Positions 51,019-61,600 of a stretch of DNA of 64,000 nucleotides are shown piece by piece. Positions within the stretch are counted from its first letter, which is position 1, and each line of letters starts with the position of its first letter. Position numbers and translations under genes: made by a program. The notes beneath the pieces are model-generated. The model was given only the letters and a program-made list of their open reading frames with translations, was not told the origin of the DNA and ran no database searches. The stretch covers positions 12,537,501 through 12,601,500 of the forward strand of contig NC_071335.1 of the NCBI RefSeq assembly GCF_027744825.2. The letters run 5' to 3'. Origin of the DNA: Synchiropus splendidus. Its lineage: Eukaryota; Chordata; Actinopteri; Syngnathiformes; Callionymidae.

Positions 51019-51357
51019 GGAGAACCACTGCTCCTATTTTGGTCTTTCAGCAAAGTAGCCCTGCAACTTCAATCTGTGCAACATTTAGGCCATGTTTCTA
51101 TGAAGGTTTTGGAGTGAACAGACCCTCCTGGTAACAGACAAGGGTGGCTGTAGTTACGTAGAAGCACCTTAGGAGAGAGTAAGGGAGCGAATTTGTCTCA
51201 GATTCTGAAGAGGCATCTTCACACAGTGTGAACACTGATTCACAGTATGCCTTCATCTCTAACCTTTTGATATATTAATATGATAGTTCAACATAAAAAA
51301 ACTCTGGTGCCTAAACAGTTAAATAGTTCAATCAATAATTGCCATTAGAACTTAAAC

Positions 51358-52045
51358 TGTCGTGGTCTGTCTGTGGGATCAGACCCAGTTGCTGGATTGT
51401 TGAGAGCTGACGCGAGTAGATTTGGCAAGATTTATTTAAATTACGCGAGAACACAAAAAGACGAACAGGAATGATGAACCAAGGGCGTCAACACCAAAAC
51501 GCGGATTGAGGAAGACAAACAGGGAAAAAACCTGAAACAGACAACGGGCAAATAAGGCTAAGCCTGACAAAGAAGGACAGCAAAACAAGACCCAAATAAC
51601 AGAAAGCGATCTGTGGTGATTCTACACACACACACACACACAAGAGGAAATAACTATGACGAGTGGAAAGCAAAAGGTGAGTTATACAAACAAGTCACAC
51701 ACAATCAAATAGTGAGAAGCAAGAAACAGAAAACTGTGAGGAGAACAAACTAAGGAGGCGGCAGAAAGAAGATCAAGCACCCACGGAATTTAGAAATATA
51801 CAACAGGAGCACGAGAGAACGGAGGGTCGAAGGAGTGTTTACTGTGAGGACGCAAAGCAACCATCTGGCAACGCAGACTTGAACCCAGGTGTAGAAATCA
51901 GTGGAGTCTGATCAACGGAATGGGATCCAGCTGCGCTGCTGTGAAGCTGAAGAGAGAGAAGGAAAAGGAAACAATTGACCATTAACTGGTTACATTTATC
52001 GCCTCTTAGTCTCTTTTTTTGCTAGAGGCTGTGGGCCGCGTAACA
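51358..52045 (-). mobile_element. Solo-LTR-like repeat, minus orientation
   Basis: Read on the minus strand it starts TGTTACGCGGCCCACAG and ends GACCACGACA. It has a T-rich body and an AATAAA-type signal (taaataaatctt) about 100 nt before the end, followed by 'actgggtctgatcc'. TG...CA ends plus an internal polyadenylation signal fit an LTR. It contains a CA microsatellite at 51624-51642. Matching target duplications are not seen. Confidence 0.45.
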
Positions 52046-52565
52046 GTTTCAAAACACTTTCTTGTCTTGTCTGCTGTCAAACTACTTTAGATCCATCATA
52101 ACCCAAGCCCCTGGCATTGAGGAAGTAGTAAGAACTTAACAACTAGGTCATTAAAATCAAGCATGAAAATGCAGTAAATAAAAAGCCATTAAGCGATTAC
52201 AATTTATAGACTTATAGAATTTACATTTATAGACTAAAAATATTTATTTACTTTTTAAACTGCAATGAACTTTGTTTTAGGCACAACTGTGAAACACACA
52301 CCAGCCAGACTAATACCAGTTCCTCTGTGGGAACCTTAAAACAGCTCAGAATTACAGTACAAGAGTCATAGTCACAGAAATGACTAAATCTGGGAAATGC
52401 TGTAACTGCGGAAATGTTGAAATGGCCGTAACATGGCAGGTAAATAAAGACACTCCGTTCAAGAACCGCACAAGTGAGACTTTCAGCCATTGCGCAACGT
52501 GGGAATTTTAACTTGGCTGAGACGCAAGAGCGTGTTGTCAGACTGGACTTTTCAACTCAGTGTGC
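52046..52565. other. 5' flank of lipocalin copy 2
   Basis: AT-rich non-coding DNA between the LTR-like repeat and the TATA box. No coding sequence supported. Confidence 0.5.
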
Positions 52566-52572
52566 TATATAA
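52566..52572 (+). promoter_or_regulatory. TATA box of lipocalin copy 2
   Basis: TATATAA lies 39 bp before the ATG. If it works at the usual distance, transcription starts near 52595 and the leader is only about 10 nt. Confidence 0.65.
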
Positions 52573-52604
52573 CCAGCAGCCGACCTGCAGAGGAATAATT
52601 CAAC

Positions 52605-53174
52605 ATGTTTGTGCTGTCTGTTGTGTCTCTCCTCTCCTGTGTGTGTGTGAGCCATGCTGCGAGCTTGGCCTGTGGAGACCTGCTCCGGCCTCTGGAGGAC
52701 CTGCAGCCTCACCACTTGGAGGGCAGATGGGCTTTAGTTGCCGGAAGCCTCAATCACTCTGCAGCCATGGATGCCTTGAAACTCAGAGACAGCATCACCA
52801 TTTTTTTCACCAATGAATCCTCCACCATCAGCTACACGCAGTTCAACCGCTTTGGCGACGACTGCCAGAGTCTGCACTACGACGTCTTGCTGAAGGGAAA
52901 CACCTTCAGCTTTGATGTGGCAGGCCGATTCTTTTTCAGCGGTTTATTCCGCCGCACGTCATGTCCGGACTGTTTGGTGGTGCAGTGGGAGGTCAGGTCA
53001 AAGAGGAGGACGTCACTGGATCTGTACCTGCTGAGTCAGAGGAGGGAGCTGGAGCCCAAGGAGATGGAGGAGTTCGGAAATCAGCTGGAGTGTCTCCACC
53101 TGCCTCCACCTGTGAAGATGGACCCAAACAAGGAGCTCTGTGCCCTGCCGCACCAGAGTGTCACCACTGACTGA
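52605..53174 (+). CDS. Orosomucoid-like lipocalin, copy 2
   Basis: A second intronless 189-residue frame that aligns end to end with copy 1: secretory signal (residues 1-18, MFVLSVVSLLSCVCVSHA), CGDLLRPLEDL, LKLRDSI, TSCPDCLV, LYLLSQRRELEPKEMEEF, ECLHLPPP and DPNKELC. Disulfide-type cysteines are C23, C87, C163 and C179; the extra CxxC is C120/C123. Here the lipocalin GxW motif is intact (G40-R-W42), unlike copy 1. Sequons are at N50 and N70. It has a TATA box close upstream and AATAAA at 53221-53226. Divergence between copies is large in the barrel strands and small at the C-terminal helix, so the duplication is not recent and ligands may differ. Confidence 0.87.
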   Translation: MFVLSVVSLLSCVCVSHAASLACGDLLRPLEDLQPHHLEGRWALVAGSLNHSAAMDALKLRDSITIFFTNESSTISYTQFNRFGDDCQSLHYDVLLKGNTFSFDVAGRFFFSGLFRRTSCPDCLVVQWEVRSKRRTSLDLYLLSQRRELEPKEMEEFGNQLECLHLPPPVKMDPNKELCALPHQSVTTD

Positions 53175-53220
53175 GCAGAGCTCTTACTGCTTAAAGAGAA
53201 ATCACTGTCGTGAGGAATGA

Positions 53221-53226
53221 AATAAA
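53221..53226 (+). other. Polyadenylation signal, lipocalin copy 2
   Basis: AATAAA 46 nt after the stop; a second AATAAA lies at 53331-53336. Confidence 0.65.
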
Positions 53227-53548
53227 CACGTTCCTTTGACAACTACTCCTGTTACCACATGAAAATTAGAGAACACAAAGGGCCAAGTCATCTCCATGGC
53301 ATCTTCGTAGACTGGGGCATTCCTCAGTACAATAAAGTTTATCTTTGACAAAATGACTCTGTGTGATTATGAAATGTGTTAAAGAAGAGGAAATACATTC
53401 CTTAGACGGCATATTGGCCCCCCAGTTGCCTGCAGAGACTAAGACCCAGAGGCCTTATAATAATAATAATAATCAGTATCGTAATAAGTGTCGTACAGGA
53501 ATATGATTTATCATGCATAACATATATTACATCACGTTATTTCAGAAG

Positions 53549-54169
53549 TGTCTACTAAACTGATGGTCGCGCTTTCTCCCTGCCGTCTTCCTGTTCCTGT
53601 GGCACACAGCTGGAGCCAATCTACCCCTGACCATCTGTGTATAAGAACACCTGGACTCCAGCAACGTGTGCCAGATCGACTTCATTTGCTAATCTGCTCC
53701 ATTCGTATCTGCCATCGGACATTCATCCGTCGCTTAAATAATCTTCTGTTCAGCTATTTCTTAACCCTGGTGTTCTGAGTTTTTGTAGTTTGACTCCCTT
53801 TGTTCTCCCTGCTCCGTGTGGCTTCTTGGTTTTCTCTCTGTTTTCTGTAACTCCCTACTTGTGCGTTCGTTTTGACGACCTCGATAGTTTACTTTGTTTT
53901 ATTGTTCATTGTGTGTTTGTTCTCCTGTTACAGACTCTTCTTGCATTCTTTCTCCCGGTTTGGTGGCGCGTTTCGTTTGGACTCATTGTTGTGGACTCTT
54001 CCCAGTTTTGGTGACGCTCTGGATTTGTTTTGTTTTCTTCTCCCGATTTGGTGACGCCTTTTGTTGTATATTTTTGTAACTTATTAAATAACTGTATTGA
54101 CTCGCTCCAGCCTCCTGTGAGTCTTTCACCACTGCACTTGGGTCCCGCTCTGCGTCTTGCACCATAACA
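53549..54169 (+). mobile_element. Solo-LTR-like repeat, plus orientation
   Basis: The segment has the same build as 51358-52045 but in the opposite orientation: a ggcacacagctggagcc block, a TATA-like gtgtataagaac, a T-rich body, attaaataa near the end, then 'cacttgggtcccgctctgcg' and a terminal ccataaca. The left boundary is a guess. It also shares its first block with 17320-17870. Confidence 0.4.
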
Positions 54170-54339
54170 AGCGCTTTATTTCGCATAGTGCCCTCGCAGT
54201 TGCTCTGGGGCATTGAATGATATGCCGTGCTACATTCAGGTGCAGATCCAAAAAGGAGAATAAATGGGTGTCCAGTCGGAGGGTACAGTGGATACGGAAT
54301 TAAAACCAGCCTATTGCTGATAGCACCATAAAAGGGGGG

Positions 54340-54490
54340 CAACAGTCACCAACTGTCCAAACCAGAGGGTAGGCAGCACTGCACCAGTCGCTGTCATGGT
54401 GTCCTCGGATGAGACACCTTACCGCCCTTATCTTGAGTGAATGTCGAGTGATCGTGGTGCTAGTGGGAGGGGCCATTAGGTTACGATTCA
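54340..54490 (+). mobile_element. Degenerate SINE/LINE-like fragment
   Basis: The wording 'ggcagcactgcaccagtcgc', 'gtcctcggatgagacacctt' and 'gtcgagtgatcgtggtgcta' follows a repeat tail common in fish genomes. Class not identified. Confidence 0.3.
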
Positions 54491-54628
54491 GAGCCTCATA
54501 ACCAAATGTGAGAATGTGAAAACCTGCAGATGAACCTCTGCGGAGCAAAACCTGAAACGCACACACAAACACTACCCCTGCTCACGCACTAAAAACCTTA
54601 GTCATACAAATGAAAGCCTCTTAGACCA

Positions 54629-54675
54629 AGCAGGTAATGGATGTGGTGAATGAGGACATGAAAGGAGGAGGAGGC
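54629..54675 (+). mobile_element. Tiny LINE remnant
   Basis: The frame VMDVVNEDMKGG matches the RFMDVVKEDM segment of the same LINE protein tail seen at 44660-45025. Only this scrap is visible. Confidence 0.35.
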
Positions 54676-54879
54676 TGACTGACTCGGAGACCATCCCACT
54701 TAAAAGCCTGTGAGCTCCCAGTACCGTATTCTAACTTGTGCTGGGCACAGTAGATAGTTCAGGCTCCAGTTGTCTCATGGATTCTGTTTTTTTTTTCCGA
54801 CTGCACCAAATAAACATTTTCCTCAACATGATCATCTGTCCGTCTATTTACTCGCCAACTAGCTGGGTACAATAACCGG

Positions 54880-54982
54880 GTTGGCCTTCAATTGGATTAG
54901 CACGACCTTTACACATTTCATAATCCCCGAGATGCTAATCTCTGGACCACGTAACCCAATTAAGACACGCTCTGGATTCAAA

Positions 54983-55013
<31 letters not shown>

Positions 55014-55089
55014 GACAGCCTTGTTTGGAGGTCGCTGACAGCACAATAAGAGACACGTGAGCTGTCATATTTGAGGGCATCACTGACAG
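54880..55089 (+). promoter_or_regulatory. Candidate misp3 promoter and 5' exon region
   Basis: A stretch with clustered homeodomain-type cores (caattggattag, cataatccc, gctaatctc, ccaattaag) at 54887-54962, a (GT)n run at 54989-55013, and then a strong donor CTGACAG|gtaaga (intron from 55090). The donor could end a misp3 untranslated first exon that splices to 56565. Position and orientation support this; no transcript evidence exists here. Confidence 0.3.
54989..55013. repeat. (GT)n microsatellite
   Basis: Uninterrupted GT dinucleotide run of 25 bp. Confidence 0.9.
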
Positions 55090-56564
55090 GTAAGACGACT
55101 TTTCTTTATGAAGCGATGACAACACATCTTACCTCTGAATTGCTTATCGAGGTGTCCACATTAGCTGCTCGCTGTTCATATTTAATTGCATTCATTGCTG
55201 TTTTTGTGAAAATCTGTGGCTGGCAAGGGAAAATGCTGACCGTCAAAAAGCCTAGTTTATTTTTAGGGCCGCACTTTTAATGATGCTGGTCTTTTGGAAA
55301 TGGAGGGTAATGAGCGAAACACACGCCTATTGTGTAACTGCAGAGCATCACACAGACGCTCGCAACTGAAAACAAAATGCTTTTCTCCGTTTTATTGCCG
55401 ATTAATATGAAGATAAAAGTGGAAGATTTCTAAGAAGTAGTTTGTCTGTTGAGGTTTATCCAGCTTTTTCTCTTTTTCTTTTTTGAAAATACCTCATCAA
55501 AGCCTGTGAGGACTCTTCAAAGGAGCGGGAGCCTTCATCATCACATTAAAGCTTGATCACGTTCGGCAGGATTTACATAAGAATCTACAGGACAGCTGTA
55601 CGGGCACTAGAGTTACACACTTATTCCAGCTTCTAACATGCTGTGGCTTATGTCAGACAAGTCAAGTTCAGTCAAAGTGTTTGTTTGTGTGTGTGTTTCT
55701 CTGATCTTTTAAATATATTTGACCAGAAAAGATAGACTCCTGATGCGGGTGAAAACATTCATCATCAACACCGAATAAACTATTGCACCGTTTTCCACTT
55801 GGAGACAACAACGAAAGGTGTCGCCTTGAAAACAAGGTGTAGAAAGAATAATCGATGCCCACGTGGAAGTCTCACTCGCTCAAACTAAAGTCAAACCCCT
55901 GACTGTTCAGGTTTGCATTTACAAGTTGCATGGACAGATATATGTCAGGTAGACGCAATGAAACGAAGACGTTTCACTCAGTGGTAGTGGTACAATTTAA
56001 AACTCCATCCCACAATGCACAACTGTTTAAATCAAGAGGCACTGAGAGTGAAGAATGTAGTACCTAAGCTTTTTGTCATTCAGTTAAACAGATGACAGCG
56101 AACGCCTGGCCATGATTAAAATGTAGTTTTAGATGTATTTTCTTGGGTTTTTCACTACTTTCCCTCTGATAAGTCATTATTCTACCTAGTAGCACAGCTT
56201 CTGTTTATCAATAAACATGTCTCAACTTAGATTTGAATGCAACAAAGTCATTTCCCCCTCAGTTGGCTCCTTGAGCCAGACAAAATTGAATGTCGAGACA
56301 TTTAAATGAAATTATTAGTCACAAACTGACAGAGCTGTGTTTATTTTCTTTGTCTAACTGTTGTGCCTGTTTCAGCTAAGCCAATCCTCTGGGTAGAAAT
56401 CGGCAAAAACAAAAACACTTTCTTAGCTTCTATGCGTGTGAATGAGTGTAGGTGCAGTGTGTGTTGTTGAGGGAAGAACTGCATCTTTTGTTCTGCTCAG
56501 CATGCATGTGCTCTGTTGTTATAACATCCACTTAATATTTCAATGAATCTCTTCTCTCTCGCAG
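55090..56564. other. Non-coding, probable misp3 5' intron
   Basis: No exon or repeat family recognised; the segment ends in the acceptor cttctctctcgcag. Confidence 0.5.
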
Positions 56565-56582
56565 CCTCACACCAGTTTCGCC

Positions 56583-58434
56583 ATGGCAACTGAGCTAGCG
56601 GCCAGCCTGGGACTTCCAGAGGAACCAGACTGCAAGTCCTTTGTTTTAGGACAGGGTGAAATGTACAATTTTCCCATGGAGGTGAAGCCCGCACCAAAAG
56701 CAGAACCAGAGGAAGACCTGGAGGAGTTAACAATTCCAGAATCGAATGAAGATCAAGTCTCCTCACTTTCTTGTTATGATCTTCTTGCAGATCATGAAGA
56801 GGAATTCACTGACAAACAGGAGGAGTTGGAGAGTGACACTGAGCTCAACTGGGATCCCAATGACAGTCTGGAGTGTCCTGACAGTCCAAATACTGAGGAG
56901 CGACCGGTAACGCTTGCTCCGGTTGAGCAGCATGACCACAAAAAAAACTCTTCATCTCCACCTTGCGTTCATGAAAATGAAGAGGAAGCACGTCCAACTG
57001 TTTTGAATGCAGAGCCTGCTACTGAGCAGCAGGGGGAGTTATCACAAAGTCAACCTGAGCCTAACCCTGTGGGGGAAAACCAGGAAGCGGCACGACAGGT
57101 GCTTTGCCAGAGCCCTGCACCTTTGTCACCTGTTGCCATAGAGACAGCCAATCAGGGCGGGACAGCTTCTCAGGAAGGTGAAGTCTCTGTGAGAGAAAGG
57201 CAGGGCAGTGTGGAGGAAAGAGAAACAGTCAGTACGGACGTGCAGAGAGAGGAGGAACAGGAGAGAAACACCACTCAGGAGCAAGATCAAGGAGCCCACA
57301 GACAGAAGCAGAAGACTGTCGGGAACCACAAGACAGGGGTGATTTTCAAACCCTTGATGATGGAGAGTTGGTACGACGACAGCCAAAGTGATAGCAGCAC
57401 GTCCGTAGACTCTTCCCATAGCAGCAGTGTGGAACTCAACAGCAGCCTAGCCACTTTAACCAAAGAGACGCCCATTGAGAGGGAGATCCGGCGGTCCATC
57501 GAGCGTGAGAAAAGCCTGAGAAGATCCAGAGGGCTTCCCTTTCCCATGGAGTCCATTGAATATGTTGAGATCCCCTCACGGATAAACATCCTCCACCAGT
57601 CCCCAACAAGTTTGGAGCAGTTTCAAGGTAAAGAGCGGCAATTCGCAGGCAAGAAGATGCAGCAGGAAATCCATGAGGAGACCAAGCGGGAACTAGATTT
57701 GGTCAAGCTCGGCAAAGTTCCCGGGTATTACGATAAAGGTACGGTCCGACAGCTTAAAGAAAAGAGGCAAATCTTTGAGGCCTTTCAAGCACCGAGTGAC
57801 TTGGCCTCCCCGACCGTCTCAAGTCGGAGTAAAGTGACGTCTTGGACGACGGTCAGGGATGACTCCTCATCCTCATCATCATCCTCGCAGACATCTTCAA
57901 GCGACTCCTCAGAGAGAAGAGATAGTATCGAACACCTCACACTGGTCACAACTCCAAACGGCTCCAAAATGCCAGGGCCATCACCAACTTCCCGCAGAGG
58001 CCCGGGTTACTCTGAAAGCACCAACTGCCAGGTGATTATTGTGGAGAACAACATGACAGTTCCGACTTCACTTGCTCTCCACAGCAGCAAGCTGGAAGCC
58101 CAAGCACTCACCACTGTGGACTCCAGCCCCTCGCACGTCGCCAGGACCAAAAAACGAGTCCTGCATCAAGAGTTTGAAAAGAGGTCAGAAGTGGAGGGGA
58201 TACTACCAAAAGAGAATCCCTTTTTCAAGCTCCGTCCATCCCTAAATGTGATTAAAGTGGAACAGGACATCCGCGAATCTCAGGAGAGGGAGAGGGAGCT
58301 CCACAGGCAGCGGGTCAGCCTTTACGGGTCCACAGCAACCAGCCCTACCGACATGTCTTCTGTTTCCATGAATGGACAGACTTACATGGACTTGCCTGTC
58401 TCACCCTCCAAGGAGAGAAGCCGGGCTCCGGCAG
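56583..58434 (+). CDS. misp3: misp3 coding exon 1 (large)
   Basis: 1852 nt, 617 codons plus one base, ending GCAG|gtaagc. The frame stays open past the donor to a stop at 58460, so intron retention would give a 625-residue form ending KPSSLWM and lacking the family C-terminal tail. Confidence 0.9.
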
Positions 58435-60670
58435 GTAAGCCTTCATCACTCTGGATGTAAAACTGTCAGCAATTTTATGATGAAATACTTAAGATCTAAA
58501 GTTGTCATATTAATGTCAGAGGTGGGTTGATGAAAAACCCTTCACGCACCCACCTACTCTGTGAACTAGAACCTTAAAACATGGCAAATGTAACAATGTC
58601 TTTCAGGGAAGCAGGGAAATACGTCCCTCCCGAGACCAGGCAGGTCTCAAAAAGCAAAGCAAAACTATAATATGTAATGAATAACTGACAATGTCTCCTC
58701 TTTTATTTGCCTTAAATTGTGGACATAGATATTTTCGTATTGCTCAACACCCCCTCTCTTGTTTTCTTTTCATTTCTTGGGACGTTTATTCCAAACCCAT
58801 GTGTTCAAGAATTTACAGCTGAGCATCACCGGAAAATTATTGTCGTGGAAAGACACTGGTGAGACTCTAAATAATAACAGTTCCTAAATCATTTCCGGTT
58901 GAAATGGCAGTGGACTGGAAAGCTGAAGTAAACATGACAGAAAAGTCCATTTTTATGCCCATTTTTACTGAACTACAGAAACCTATTTAAGTGTTTTATT
59001 AAGTGTATTATATCGTATCTATTTATTTGTGGCGTCTACACTCACAAACCAACTCCAGCATAAGCTAACTCTTGAGTGGGCATGAACAGCTGAGGAGAAG
59101 TCAAGCGCATTTCTGAAATATTTGGCTGTTAGTTTGGCTGATAGTGAGTCATAATCCTAACAACCTCTAGATAAAGTGATCTGGGCGTGTCTTGAATGAC
59201 TCAACCGAGCAAAGATGAACTTCTATAGAGACGATAGCAACCCCAAACAACTCACTTGAACGATCCCAAGCCACAATCTCGCACCAAACTCCCTGCTGCT
59301 GCTCCCTCAGGTCCACTTTACAATCCATTCCTGGAGCGTTTATCGCTCTCAGGGGCAAAGTTCAGCTCAAATCAAATCATCTCTTTGTCTCTTTTCAAGT
59401 GCGCCAGTCCGTGGGGAGGCTAGGCGTGTGGCCCCCGGCCCCGGCAGCACAGGCCAAGATGAACCAGATGGAGGTGAGCCTCATTTAGTTCAAACAAATG
59501 TACGGACGTGGCTGCACTCGCCATGTCTTCAGGGGAGCACCCTACCCTTAGACAATGCTATTTTCCTCTTTAACACTTCAAAGCAGCACTCTTCATCAAA
59601 AGTGAAGCTTGATGCCTCGGCCCTTCCCCCTTCCACTACATTCACCCATAGCCAGGTGCAGTGTTTAGTAAAGCAAATATTACCTCGCCCCTTGTTTGGT
59701 AAAGGGGCAACTGGTGCCAGTGCTGGTGTTTGGTACCTGTGTACTGCTGCGATGGCAAAAACATTTCAGTGAATGTAAAAATGAATCTCACTTTAATAGC
59801 ATCCATCATCAAACCCTAGCGTCAGCACTCACATCATATATTTTCCAGCACATGCTGTGACTTTAATGAACCTAAACCCCTGCTTCTGCTTTGGCTGGAG
59901 TCTTTAGACAGAAACGTTTTCCCTGATATAAACAGTGTTGCAGTGTAAATCTGGCATTACTTCAGTAAGTTCTGCAAACTGAAAATCATTTACTTCACAA
60001 GATGTCTCCGACTCAATACAAAGCAGATCTAATTTGAACAAGTTGACTTTGTGGGGTTTTTTTTTTCACGCGCCCAATATGGACTGGTTGGATCTGATAA
60101 GACTTTGAGCACGCAGCATGAGGCTTATCTCTGCTGATAGGACATGAAGGCAAGCAGCCAAGTGAGAGTTTACGTGTGTGGGAGGTTCATCTCCACCATC
60201 ATTAGCAGTGAACACAGAGAGTCAATTGACAAATTCTCCTTTTGGGTCATCCGTCTCTTTGCATTGCTTTCTGCCTCATCTGTGTTTGTCTCTTTCAACT
60301 TGCTCAATTTTATTGGTGTTTTTTACTCTCCCGACTTGGTGCCTGGTCCAGCGATAAATCAAAGGCTGCGCAGGATATTGGAGGCTCAGGCTTAGTCATA
60401 CTGAACATGGCGTCGGATCACAGCTACATTAACCTCCCACTGACTTACACAGCTAATGAACCGGATCCAGTCAGACATTACTCAGGAGCTTTTCATCCCT
60501 CTCTTTCTCTAACCTATCACTGTGGCTCAATTTTTTTTTTTTTGGACTTAACACCCTGTTTTTCATCTTTTCAGATTCACCACCGGACCACTTCACACAG
60601 ACACAAGTCCCCGCTCGTGGACCGCTGGGAGTCGGGTTTGGTCTACCGACACAGTGAGGACGAGGACTGA
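56583..60670 (+). CDS. misp3: MISP/AKAP2-family protein, MISP3-like
   Basis: Three coding exons (56583-58434, 59400-59473, 60575-60670) join in phase to 2022 nt, 673 residues. The start ATG lies in cgccATGG, 18 nt inside its exon. MISP is an actin-associated spindle-orientation protein and AKAP2 a PKA anchor; MISP3 is the least studied member. The core begins at residue 295 with ETPIEREIRRSIEREKSLRR followed by SRGLP, which matches human MISP3 as I remember it. Further conserved-looking blocks are QEIHEETKRELDLVKLGK (about 357-375), and FEKRSEVEG plus NPFFKLRPS and QDIRESQERERELHRQR (530-576), which parallels AKAP2 EEEIRAAQEREEELKRQR. The end SPLVDRWESGLVYRHSEDED is the family tail (MISP: RWESRIYASEEDD). 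Residues 1-290 are acidic and low in similarity. No obvious PKA RII-binding helix was seen. Confidence 0.85.
59400..59473 (+). CDS. misp3: misp3 coding exon 2
   Basis: 74 nt, acceptor tctcttttcaag, donor ATGGAG|gtgagc. It encodes VRQSVGRLGVWPPAPAAQAK and then MNQME. Phase 1 in and phase 0 out agree with both neighbours. Confidence 0.75.
60575..60670 (+). CDS. misp3: misp3 terminal coding exon
   Basis: 96 nt from acceptor ttcatcttttcag to TGA at 60668. It encodes the family tail with RHKSPLVDRWES and an acidic end. MISP-family proteins carry a comparable 'xxxRHKxxxxxRWE' ending. Confidence 0.88.
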   Translation: MHHRTTSHRHKSPLVDRWESGLVYRHSEDED

Positions 60671-61600
60671 TGAGAAGAGTCAGTTTTAGAAATGTAGGGA
60701 GGCAAACCAAGTTTTTGAAGTGGAGGTGGCGAGGGAGGGAATGAGCAGATGCGCAGGTTAAAGGAGGAGCTGGAAGCTGTGATGAAAAGGGGAGCAGGGG
60801 TCGGGGGATTGAGACTGGAAATCAGGTCATGGGGATTGGGAAAAGGCGAGGGGATCCCAGTTGGACAAAGACGATTGAATGTCCTTCAGCGAGGCTAAAA
60901 AAAAAAAAAGGTGCAGGAGTCTGAACAAAATCAAGTGTAAAGGAGACTCCTTTCTTAAGAGGTGATCAGGATCCAGTAAAAAATGAATCAGTGTTCTACG
61001 CAGTTTTATGAGTTGATGACAGAATTGAATAAGATGATCCAGCTTGAGAACAAGTGCAATGACTTGCACTAAACGGTCTCACGATGTGGACCTTTTTTCG
61101 GCATTGGTTCATGGGGTAGTTTGATTTAACCACACACATATACACACACAACATAAATCAGACTTAAACAAGGAGCCCTTTTCTTTCTGCAACATTGGTA
61201 CAGGTGAGATTACGATCTGATCACTATTGATAATGTTATTGCAGCTGTAACATCGGGAATGTGCTTGCTCCGGTACAAATGGCGGCGGACACTTTCACCG
61301 AAACTGATGAGTCAGCTGAGCATTGTTTGTCTTGATCTTTATGACAGTGATATAAAGCAAGATCAGTCAGATATCAATCCATGTGCTGGCGATTCTCTTG
61401 TGTAAGGAACATCAAAGGCGCAATGTTTCATTATCAAAAGTGTCTTTAAAGGTTTAGCTCGGCCATTGCTAATAGCTAACGCATTTACAGATTATATAAG
61501 ATGTTACGATCTGTTCTCACATAATAGAACACACACACCCGCTTTTATGATTGAACACTTTCATCGTCTGTCAGCAGTTCTGCATGCTACTATAATGAAT

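Noticed and set aside
58607..58643. Possible misp3 mini-exon (acceptor tgtctttcag, donor CAG|gtctca)
   Set aside because: It would leave phase 2, but the next convincing exon (59400) needs phase 1 and joins the large exon directly without it.
58810..58858. Possible misp3 exon after gtgttcaag with donor ACTG|gtgaga
   Set aside because: Leaves phase 2, incompatible with the exon at 59400; weak acceptor and no family similarity.
59428..59772. 114-codon plus-strand frame over misp3 exon 2
   Set aside because: Out of frame with the misp3 exon and runs into the intron; a shadow of the real exon.
60353..60395. NQRLRRILEAQ segment resembling the 'VLEA' part of the MISP/AKAP2 tail
   Set aside because: No GT donor follows the segment and the entry phase conflicts with the previous exon; it could be a true exon only with a non-standard splice site.
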